Of a stretch of DNA of 64,000 bases, positions 11,907 to 23,900 are shown piece by piece. Position numbers and translations under genes: made by a program. The stretch lies in the NCBI GenBank assembly GCA_025642065.1, contig JAODUP010000129.1, positions 764,501 through 828,500 on the forward strand, given 5' to 3'. The notes under the pieces were generated by a model. It did not search any database, had not been told where the DNA came from, and saw only the letters and a program-made list of their open reading frames with translations. Origin of the DNA: Paralvinella palmiformis. Taxonomy: Eukaryota; Annelida; Polychaeta; Terebellida; Alvinellidae. Each line of letters starts with the position of its first letter. The first letter of the stretch is position 1.

Positions 11907-14900
11907 GATAAAACGATATAAAATATGGCAATAAGAGACACAGAATAGTAGTTAATATGACCTAGTTGAAAAAAATATTATTTGTCTCGTCTTGTCATGA
12001 TAATAATTTATTTATTTTATGTGTTTTGCAGAGGAAGCACAGAGCTTTGCTACAAGAAGCTCGGGCTCGACCCAAAGCGACGCAAACACAGCCTACTCTT
12101 ACATCATTGGTTGGCACTCCCAAGAAATACAGCAACACTGACGCTGGTCAAACTCGGCTAACAGATGCCCTAGTAACATTCATCGCTGGTGACTTGTTGC
12201 CTCTGTCAACAGTAGAGAGTGATAAAAAAATCATAAATTTATGTGACAAATCTAGTTGATGCTGTCATGTTATGTAATGTGTGTATCAGAATGAAAAGGA
12301 AAAACAATGAATTTGTTCTTTTCATTTGAAAAAGTATTTGTATTTGAAATACATCCAAAAGTATTTGTATTTAAATATATTTACAAATGAATGTATTTGT
12401 ATTTGACCAAAAGAATTTAAATATATTTCAATGTATTTGACTCCATACCTGATCTATAGCACCTGAGTTCAGTTCTACGTAGGGCTATGTTGTAAGAATG
12501 TTTATTTCACTTTGCCTCATTACCTTTGGGAGTAGCTTGCCCCATTTCCTGCCTCTGTGGTCTAACTGGTAGTGTGTTGGATTACAGATTGCTACTACCC
12601 AAGTTCAAATCTCGGTTTGGGCAAATCTGAAGGGTGTTTCATCTTTGACTTCACTTCTTTACCTTTGGATGTTGCTCGGTCCACTTAGCCTATCATGTGC
12701 TCAAAAGTAGCCATACAATATTAATATCAAAACACATCTGTTTACTTCATTATATTGTAATGGGTGCTACAGAAGCACTGTGGTAAAAGAAATGCATCAT
12801 TAAATGTTAGGTTATGGGTTTGAATCTGACCTTGGTTCTGGGATGTTACCCTAAGCAATCACCTATTTAAGGTCTAAACAACTGAACTTGTTATAGTGCT
12901 AGTGTTACATAACATTGTTGTTATTATGATCTACATGTATCATTGTGAATAGTTATTCATGCTTTATATTATGTGTATTTAGTTAATGCAGTAACATATT
13001 CAGAAGTAGTTCTGTAATGTTCAATTACTTCATTTATATTACTCTTGATTATAAATTGTAATCTATAATAATTTATATGTAATAAAGCACTAATAAATTA
13101 GTTTTCATGGAAAAGTTGCTAAACAATATCTGGTTTCTGACTTTGTCATTACTTCCATCAGGGAAGAATCTCTTCCAAATAAGGGAAGAATGGTTAAGAT
13201 CGTTGCTTTTACTGGGTAGGAAGAACCCTCCCAACTTTGATGTCCATGTACACACACACAAATATCGTATCCTGTATTGTGATGTTTTTAATTTGTGTAC
13301 TGTCCTACTTTTGACTCTGACGATCCTATTTTGTTGGAGTACAGTTTGTTTCTGAGCTGCTCCCAATTGTTTTAGTTTGTGCTTCCAAATATAATTGATA
13401 AAAGTCATCTCCGGTATCACATGTCTAAATAAAGTGATGTCAGTATAATACCTTTTTAAATTATGATTTATATATATGAAACTTGTACTGTCTATGAAAT
13501 TATTGTTCCATGTGACAAACAAATTCATAGATGGAAAAAAACTTTTATATTAATGATTCATAATAGCATTTCAATTAACCTGGCAGTAACAATGGGTTTC
13601 AATATCAGTACTGTGTATCGGGGGGGGGTACTGTATACTGTGTTACAATTGCATCCTTCATAATCATTAATTCTTTCAAGATGCTAATTGACACAGTTCT
13701 TTTTAGTTATCGTTAGTCACCAATAATGTAATAATATAATGTCTATAGTTGTACTTTGATAAAATACGCAGTGATATATAATTTTTATAGAATAACTTGT
13801 AAGTGGAATATTGTTTGCTTTTAGGGGCCTATGGTTATGTAGAAGCAGAAAGTAATTTGATCGATGCCTGGTACTGGAGCAGTGGACAGCCCATGTTAGT
13901 CAGTCATGGCTACTGGTCACCAGGCCAACCAGATCCTTCCCTTGGCCAATGCATCAAGATGGAACGATCACAGATTTGGTCGCCTGTTAGCAGCTGGAGT
14001 GTTGATTCATGTTACCATGACCTCCCATTTGTGTGCATGAAAGAGCCCATGTTCTATAATGGTAGGTACATTTCTATGAAATTATCTGTTGTTGATGGAC
14101 CATTTAGCAAAAATATTAATGCTCAGCTCAAATTACCAATTCCGGTCTTTGGTGAATAAAATCCTGGTCTGGTCGTATCTTAAAGGTGTTTCATCATTAA
14201 CTTTATTTCATGCACCTCCGTGGTCACTACTACCCGTGTTCAAATCCCGGGTGGGCATATCTGAGGGTTGTTTCGTCTTTCACTTTGTCTCATTACCTTT
14301 GGAAGTCATTCGGCCCATTTAGCCTACCATCAATCAATCATTCCCTTTGCAGGTCACTTGCTCTATTTGGCATACCATGTACAGAAATGTGACCGTAAAA
14401 CAACATCAGACCATATTTTCTTTGATAAATAAGTTAGAATTTTGTGTTGATTTCTTCATGCTGTCTCAATAATAATAATATGTAATATTTATATTGCACC
14501 CCATTCAGCTAGAAGCTGCTCTAAGGCACTTTACAATATTATTTACAATATTATTATCCCTGACTCGGACCTGTTTCCACCCAGCACATATCTCAACTCC
14601 CAAGGGAGCATACAATGGACGCTGCCATTATAGGTGCAAAGCGTTACTCAAAACATAGCCATCACGTCCTGTCTTAACTGTTGTTTGTTGGTTTCAGATT
14701 CATACGAATGTAAAAATGGGGAATACATACCCTCATCGTGGATCTGTGATGACATGCGAGATTGTCAAGATTATACAGACGAGATTTACTGCAGTGAGTA
14801 ACTCTGAGGTGGAAAGTAATTTGAGATATGTACATCACCCAAAGAAAGATGAGATTATCTTCTTTTTTTTTCCTTTGTCAAAACATTGCCAGAGAGTAAC

Positions 14901-17900
14901 ATGTACATAACTAGACAAAAACACATTATAGAGTAACATGTACGTAACATTATTCCAGCTTCATTACGACTATTAGATAATAGTTAATGTTGGTAGGTCA
15001 CTCCAGGTATTGTTTTGTGAATTTTATATATTATCTCCTAAGATGTGGATAAATGTAGGCAAAGCTTAAAGAACCATTTTATGCCAATGACTTGTTGAAC
15101 CGGTTCTCACATATTCACTGCTACTATTGTATTTTGTGTTTGTAAATTGTGTTTTGGATTATTTTAGTTTTCTAATATATTCACTGGCCGTGTTACACCT
15201 GAAAATTAAATAATGGCAAACACTATATTGTACACATTGCTCAATATGTTTGTAATATTTCCCTTTATGAAGTGTATATGGGTAGCAGCTACTGGATGTT
15301 TATCATTTGTCTTGTTCATTTGGTCCATGTGAGGTTTTGATCATAACATTATTTTTTCTAGGAAGTCCTTGTGCAGAAGATTTAAAGGGAAATTCAGGAA
15401 ATATTACCATGGTTACCTACTATCCTAATATGTACTGCTACTGGACTATTCTTGGCCCTCTGGACAAAGTTCTTCAGATTAAAGTATGTTTATATGTGAA
15501 GATCTGGCAACTGGTAAAACTGTAGTTCACTAATTGGAGACGATTTCTTATTAATTATTAATATGAAACATTGCTATATCACTATATTCATTTATGACAA
15601 CTGCTTTAAAGAACTTGATGTGGACGTATGAATTGTAAAAGGGTACACTAACTTTTATGGTGATGAATAGTCTGGTAAAATATACAAAATCACATTGTTA
15701 TTAAATTAAACATGTGATGACAGGGTTCGAAATAAGCTTTAGCTCTGGTCTAATAGAAATACTTATGGGCTAGTAGACTATGCGTGTTATTAGCCTGCAG
15801 GGGTAATACACATAATGGGATGGTATATGTGTAGAATATTGTGATAAATTGAAGATGTTTCTATATACTCACAAAAGGCGTGTGCCATAATGGTCACGAA
15901 CGATTTTATGGGTCACACCAGCGCACAGAATGAATTGTCCCATGTGTATGAAGCACTGCGAATGGCTGCTTCGTGACCTGTTTACCTAATTTTGCATGTT
16001 ACCATAACTGATTGAGACTGCTGCATTGTTATTTGACCTGTCAGGATTTTGTGACTGAAATTGGATAAATTTGCAATTTATGAATGGATACATTTCTTTT
16101 AAAACTTTGCCAGACAGATTAAGTAGTAAGTATGATCAACTAGAAAGTGGAAGAATATGAAGAAACCAGGGTGAGGGGATCTATGCTGTATTGGCTCAAG
16201 GAGTTTCCATGGTTGGAATATACCAATGGAAAACGTAATGTGATCCATGCAAGCAATATGGGAAGGTGGATAGATTTGTTACTGGTAGCTCAACCATGAA
16301 ATGCCATAATATAGTTTGCCATGAGAAAACAGCTTAATTCATACCAAGAACTACATGAGACTGAAGGCTAAAAAGGTGGACCCCTGGAACTTCAAAAGCA
16401 GATGATGCCCAGATTGTGTCTCCCAGATTGCTCCAGTGGACCATGTCCCTCGGTTTCCCCCCCCCCCCCCACGCCCCACCATACCGTTGCTATGCTCGGG
16501 CCTTGCTGTGCTCACTCACTAACTTTCAGGCTAGTGAAACTTCACATGGGATAATAGATTTTACAGTCTATTAGCCCTATGGGAAAGTCTTAGTTTCTAA
16601 CCCTGTGATGGGAGACACATTTAAGAAATTAAAAGTTTAATCAATATATATGTCGGTTTATAGTCTGTTTTTTAGTTTTTTTAAAGTAAGATGTATTAGA
16701 CTTTTTGGAGGATTTCATGTTTACAGTTTTGTATAAACATTTTTTATCTTGGGTTGCAGTTTTTGTGTTGGGAACAGTCAGCAATAATACACCCTTGAAT
16801 TTCTTGTTTGATCTGAAGTCATCTTGACAACTCATTTCCTGATATTTTGCAGGTGATCAAGTTAGACACTGAACCAGATCTAGATGTGATACAGATACGG
16901 GGTGGTGGTCTATCAGAGGCTACATCTGTTACTATTGCAACAATCTCAGGTGGCAACTCTCCATCATTCATCTACATCCCCAGTAACATGGCAGTAATCA
17001 AGTTCATGTCAGATTCAAATGTACAAGGAGAAGGATTTGTATTTCACTGGGAAGCAGGTATATTTGATATGCAGTTTTAAATAAGTTCAAATTTCTTGTA
17101 TGAAAAGAATTTCAACCTATGGTTTTCCATTAGAATATCCTGTTTTTATAGTCTGTCCTGATGAGTGGCAACTATAAGATGATTATTTAATAGTCAGTCA
17201 TGTTACTAATTAATAGTCAGTCATGTTATAACATTAGAAAATACAGTTGCATGGTTCTCTGTTTCTAGTTTCATCTGCTCAAATTGCAACATCGACATTT
17301 ACTGTGACTGACAAACTGATGAATTTAAAGACACCTATGTATCCGAATTCTGAACTGATCCTACTTTGGAAATGGACACTGGAAAATTGGGGTGGTTTAT
17401 TTACCTTAACTGTGAGTGTACATACTTGATTTATCTATAAATAGTACACAATTCTGACCTATCATTTCCTTGAAATTTGTTTTCAAAACCATTGACAAAT
17501 TACAATTCAGCTTCTCTATAATATGGCTAATAAAACTTAAATTTAAGTTCTCATATTATCTAATATCTCCTCATCTAGATAAATGACCTTGTGCTACCTG
17601 AAGGGCACAAGTTAATATTATATGATAAGATTTCGAGTAGTGAAGTGAAGCTGAGAGATGAGTTTAGTCAAGTTTCACAACCGATGTACCTATTATGCCA
17701 TCACAATGTAATACTAGAATTCATTGGTGACACAATTGGCTTTGGTAGAGTTTGGCTCCAATATCAGTCAGGTAATAGACACCATAATGTAATAATACTA
17801 ATAATAATATTTTATTATTATTGCGACGAGATTATAAATGCTGCTTTGAAGCTGAAACATCTTGGTGAAAGATAATATCAATACTGATTATGTGGTCAGA

Positions 17901-20900
17901 AAGATATCTAAATCAAGTATTAAACTTTTGTTAATATTATTCAGGATGTTCCATGAACTATAAGTCAAATTATGGGATTATTACCTCACCTAATTATGGA
18001 AGTGGTCCCTATCCTAATGTTGACTGTATTATGATGGTGCAGTCCACAAGCGGTCGTCCACTGACCCTGAAGTTTATCGATTATATCAGACTGGAAGATC
18101 ATGTAGATTTTCTCCATGTAAGTAGTGATTTTTTCCCCCTAGAAATGTGATCATTCCTGAATGTGGCTATGTCATTTTTTTTCATTGTGCGTATGTGCGT
18201 GTGTGATGTTTTACATGATGAAACAATTTAAATGTTATGATGTAAATATATCTATATGTCTGTATGTTTGATTCTGTTGCTGTGACAGATTTATGCCATT
18301 TACAACAACGGCAGTAGCCAGCTGCTCTCTCCTAAGAATGGATACACTGGTGAAGTGAGACCACCTGTTATATTATCAGGATCTTCCCCTAAAATAAAGT
18401 TGGAGTTTGACACAAATGCTGCTGTTGGTGACCTTGGATTTAGGGCTGTGTATTCTGTTGGTTAGGGTTGCATTTGGTTTGTTTAGTGATAATGCTTTTG
18501 GTGATTTGTTTCTTAACAGCAGTTTGCATGCCAGGTATGGATTAATGTAACATAATCCTATTGTTCCTTTGATTATTGATTCATCCTTGCTAATTCGATG
18601 GATCAGATTTCATATAATTGCGTTGCTACGAGTAAAATCCCTCATATTTTAGCAATGATTTACAAATTATAATTTTATGGCATACAGATTGTCCTGAAAT
18701 CGAACTTGGTGGCAATCATTCAATCATCCTTGGTAAGTACGTTAATCACTATGGTGCAGAGTTTGAAGTGAGGTGTCAACCTGGATTTAGATTTATGTCT
18801 GAAGAACATCGTATGAAGTCTGAAGTGCGCTTGAAATGTTTGGAGAATGGCGAGTGGAATGTGAGAACATCACCAACATGCGAAGGTACTTGGAAGAGAA
18901 TAATGGGAGAAAAGTAACGGGGATAAAATTAATGTGTTCTTACTCGTGAAACAAGATGATGGTCATTCGTGTGGGTTCCAGACAACTGTGTTATTATTGT
19001 TTGGTGGGAACTGTGTACACCTTAAGTGAGTTGAAAGCTTTCTTTAATCAATTAAAACATCCACTGATGATATTAATGACACCGAAGGGCTTGGAGATAT
19101 CTAACTGAATTCTAAACTTGAAATGGTTCATTTCTGGTTCTAGCATAGCATTGCGATGACCTGTATGAGTATCAGATGAGTCTGAGTCACATGTTAAATG
19201 TTGGGAGTGTTTTCAGATAATCATATTCATGACTCGGTTTAATATTGAACTATCACATCACACAGAGATACGTGCACAACATTGTTTTTGTTTTGCTTCA
19301 GCAATATACTGTGGGGTTCCACCACGTATACCAAATGGAATGGTTTCTTGGTCTACTGGTGTGACGTTCGGGAGCACCACAACATACATCTGTAATCATC
19401 AGTATGATCTACAAGGCAGTGCTAACATAACATGTCTCGAGAATGGTGCATGGCAGAAGCCACCTGTATGTGCAGGTTGGTAAAATTATAACGTTTGCGG
19501 CCATTCGGAGGCCTATTATTTATGCATTGGTTGGTTTATTTCCTGTTGATTATTAGCAGTCTCGTATGTTTTATCATCCATGTCTGTTGGCATTTGTACA
19601 CTTTGTTGGCTTTGCACAACTAAACAAACCAATCATTCAGTCCAGTTGTGTCATTGGTAGTGTACTATATGTTTCACACCTCCGGTTGCATCGGTTCTAA
19701 TCCAAACCAGTGTTACCCACGTCTGGGGGAAGTTTCATCCATCAACAAAATAAGCCATTTCCCTGATTGTCGCAATATGCTATGACCTATCCCTCAGCCA
19801 TATGTCTCTGATGAGACCCGTACTTAGGTTAAATGAAGTAATTATTCACTTACTTGGTTCCTTAGATTTATTTTTGTTTTCTTCAGATATTCTACATTTA
19901 TATAGCACTATAATATGGTGTTATATGGTGACCATATATCAAGTACTTGAGCCACCTGACTCAATAAATGCCAAATTTTTAACTGTCTGGCTTTTATGGA
20001 TGTGTGTGCATTTTAGTAGATTCTATTTAATAATAATAATAATAATATTTATTTAACTGTGTGTTCTTGGCAGCAGGGGTAAATAAAATGTGCTGTACTG
20101 GAAAATTTCAATTATGACCTATGTAAAATGAATTAGAAATGTCAACATTGAATAGGTGAGTTTAAAAAACAGATTCAAACTTTTCAAGGGGTTACACTAA
20201 ATGGACAACTGCCATATGACTTAAGCCAAGATATGGACATCTGGATGATCTCAATTTGATGAGGTGACTTTTTAATGGATTATATTTCAGTATGCATCAC
20301 TCATTCACTGTGCATGTTAGAATTTCTGAATTCACTGAAGGTGATCCATGTTATACTGCATAGGCTGATATTTCTAGCCTGCAACCACTGGCACTCCCCC
20401 CCCCCCCCAATATTAAAGAAGACTACAGCCACTCTGCAACACCATTCAATGTTGATGCCCATGCTGCAGCACAAAGTTACCTACCAAGCTCACATCAGCA
20501 CTGCCACATTCCAGTAATAGGCCTGCAAAAGCCGACTAAATCACTCACAGCTATGCAACATTATTGATACATGAATTATTGTTTTCACAATGCATTTAAA
20601 TATACACATCAGTTTTGCAAAGCACTATTAATCAATAAAATACTGTTCACATTTGAAATTGTTGGAGATGACCATTGATCACTGACTACATAACTGGCCA
20701 AACTAAAGTTCCTTTCACTCGCAGTACTGGTCATGATTACACAGAGAGATATGAGCAATGGATGCTAGACCTGGGAATTGATTGGAATTCACCTTTCACC
20801 ACTGGGGAATGTCAGTACATATGCCATCTGGGATAACAAACATATTAAAGGGAAAAGGTAATGGCAAACACTGACTATGAGGTTTTGCATTGTATAGCTA

Positions 20901-23900
20901 GCTATACATGAACCCAATATAGTCCTTTAACATGCTCAAGTGGAGTGGCAATCAGTCAACTTTGATTCTATTGATAATTAATAGAAACGTTTCATGATCA
21001 ATTCTGAGCCAAATCTGCAGTTGGCATCACTATTTGTGTTGAGAATGTGGGTCAGAAATTTACATCCAGCCCGCGCCAATGTCGGGGCCCACAACCGCTT
21101 CACAAAAATATGTATTGAGGCCACAACCAGCTCACATGATTTGTCATTATTCTGGCCCGTGGGCCAGTCAGGCCTGTGCAGAGATATACTTGGGAGGTCA
21201 CTCAGCCGATTTAATCTACTGGTACTGTTTGCACAGGAGTGGTCACAAAACAGCAACATTACATTTTTAATTCAACGCAGGTGTTTCTAATGTGTCAAGA
21301 ATGCTTTCAACAGTTTATTTTTTGTAATCAATGAGTATCTCTGCATAGTGATAAGACACCTTCATTCATATTACTGTGTTGCTAAATATTCTACAGATTA
21401 TGTTTAACAGACATAATCAGGGATAATAAATGTGTAACACTTTTTGTTGGGGGGAGGGGTACCAATTTCCAGATGAATAGCTAATATTTGCTTTATCGTA
21501 ATTCAGTTTGAAGACTTTTGGTCATCATTAGGCAAATATCAGAAATGCAGTATTCCTAATTCTCCACAAGGAAGAGGAAAGATTCCATTCAATGTCCAGA
21601 TTTGGTCATACATATATCTGTATATTAACATTATTATTATTGGTCAGCTGATAAAAGACCATAAACAGATAATTGGGAACTTGTGCTGCTCTCAGATGGA
21701 ACGGTTAGCTCCAGAAGGACTAGAAGTATTGAAATCAGTTAGAATCATGATATCTGTTTTGTTTAAACTCGGACCATTTTTTAGGTGTTATGAGGATCTT
21801 TATTGCACAGCGTAGTGATTCAAGCGATATTTGTTTATATTATATAGAGATTTAGCCACTTTCATGGATCTCTGTAAAATGATCACTCAAAGAATCTTTC
21901 TATATGGCATGTAAGACCCTTCTACTATTGGGGAATTCTCTGATAAGGTGGTGGAGAAAAACCCATTATATACAATGAGTAATCTTTGTCCTATGCATTC
22001 AATTTAATTTAGAAGGCAGTGCTATTTCGTCTGGTCAAACGTCCTTTATGAAGAATACACCTGTCACATTTTGTTAGCTAAGATGCTCTAAATTAGCAGA
22101 CAGCTGGAAACATTGTTAACTGTAACATAATCTGACAATGACATGATATTCCTGCCATGGGCACCAAAGTAAAAAAAAGGTAACCTCTTTCTAATAATTT
22201 AAAATAATTAATTAATTTCTTATCAACCTTGTATTAAAATTCTGACACAATAGGAGTATTAAGCTTATCTTATTAATTCTGCTGCTTGTTTAACTAATGA
22301 TTTCAGAAGATGGCTGCTTACTTAAATCTCATCTGAAATACTAAGGAATATTCCATACTGTTCCATACAGTTGTTATTTTAATTAAAAGTTCTGTTATTT
22401 CATGTGATATTTAAATTACAGTTATAGTTTGAATTTGAAGATTTTTGCATTAAATAAGTACACTCAAACATAGTCACATTTTCCCATAGTTTTCAGAAAT
22501 ATCAAAATAAAAATGGACTAGTTGCACGAAGAGAAACCATGATACTAATTTATACTAATTCTCTGGCAAGTGTTATGAGAATTAGCCCTGAATCCCACAA
22601 CAATTTTTTCAGTGTCGGGTTCAGAAAGATCCCAATATTCAAGCTCAAGTTTTCAGGTGTCCAGAGAAATAATTACTTCTTTAAATTCAGAACATTGCTT
22701 TGGTGATTAAGTGTGGCTACAAATAAGTTGCTTAAATTTGTGTGCGTGTGTGTGTTTGCATAAAATAATACTCAATTGTTTAACTTTGTTGATCAAATCT
22801 ATGCCTCAAGTTATATTTGATCAACCATTGATAAACTCTTAATGAACATTTCAGGTAATCGCTGCAGACCATTAAAACCTCCACTTTATGGCTGGATCAA
22901 TGTCATTTATGAAGATGGTGTAACTCAGGGATCAGTGGTAGAGTTTCTCTGTGATGATGGCTATCTCCTGGAGGGGGCGCCACGTACTTTGTGTCATTCT
23001 TCATTTTGGACTGAACCTGTCCCACAGTGCAATGTTAGTATTGTTGTCAAATGCTTTGTTTAGATGTTGCTGTTAATGTTATTGAGCGTAAAGTATTCTG
23101 TGAATAATAAACTAATACTTAGACAAAATTATTTTACAAGTGGAATATTTAATAAGTTCTCAAATGGTCAGATTTCCTTCCAGTAATCTTATCATTATGG
23201 CTGTTCCATAAGTAAATAATACGATTTAGATGTAATTTATAGTCCTACATGGATCACACATATCCATTGTTTTACAAATCAGCTAATATCTGTTTAATAA
23301 ATTAATCTAATTTCCACGTTTTTGTTTTCATTTACAGCACAATTCTGTATATTGCCAATTGTTCCTAATGGCTGGTTTTCAGAAGAGTATGTTAGTATCA
23401 CTGTTGGCCGTGTTGCAAAACTAAATTGTAAATCGGGATATGAACCAGAAAGATCCAGTGTAGTACATTGTCTTAGCAACCTGACACTGGATACACCACA
23501 GCCCAGCTGTAAAGGTATTGCCAAATGTAGTGCTCTCCATTTTTATACTGTGTTGATAAAGTCCTTTAAACAGGTTCTTCCTACATAAAAGTATATGCAC
23601 ATTTTAGCACAAGTTTCATGCAATTCAGTTACTACAGTGTTGACCCGCTTCTTGATTCATATTCTAACTTGCTCCTACCATATATACTCGCATACAAGTC
23701 GACCCGGCAGATAAATTGAGGTCAGGTTTTGACCCTGTAATTCCTTCCTCAGGCATATGCTCGCCGTATAAGTCAAGGTCAAATATTGACTTAAAATTCC
23801 TCAAAATTCCTCAAAATTCAAATCATTGTCATTTCAAACTCATGGTGTCAGCAAGTGCATAGTAAATATATCTATATCAATTTCTTTACCAGCAGCCATA

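Larger units (their letters stand above)
11085..12545 (+). repeat. SINE family 2 copy split by a transposon
   Basis: The 5' part (GGTGCCTCTGTGGTCTTACTG, 11085-11107) and the 3' part (GATCTATAGCACC...TTTCACTTTGCCTCATTACC, 12450-12545) together make one SINE. They are separated by the hAT-like element 11108-12447. Confidence 0.7.
4420..13824. other. 9.4 kb intron inside the C-type lectin domain
   Basis: Splits the WIG core strand. Contents: AT-rich unique sequence, CAT repeats, a decayed Ty3/gypsy element on the minus strand (5862-7376), SINE pieces (5495-5650, 7827-7920, 12546-12720, 12765-12870), a perfect 26-bp palindrome (10138-10163), a hAT-like element (11108-12447) and AT microsatellites. 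No additional exon of the gene recognised. Confidence 0.7.

Noticed and set aside
13073..13528. 151-codon open frame on the minus strand
   Set aside because: No recognisable domain, AT-rich composition, lies inside the lectin intron next to SINEs, and an overlapping frame is open on the other strand. Most likely chance.
20978..21290. Overlapping open frames on both strands of about 95 codons
   Set aside because: Nothing family-like in either product, no splice context, and mutual overlap of both strands suggests chance composition.
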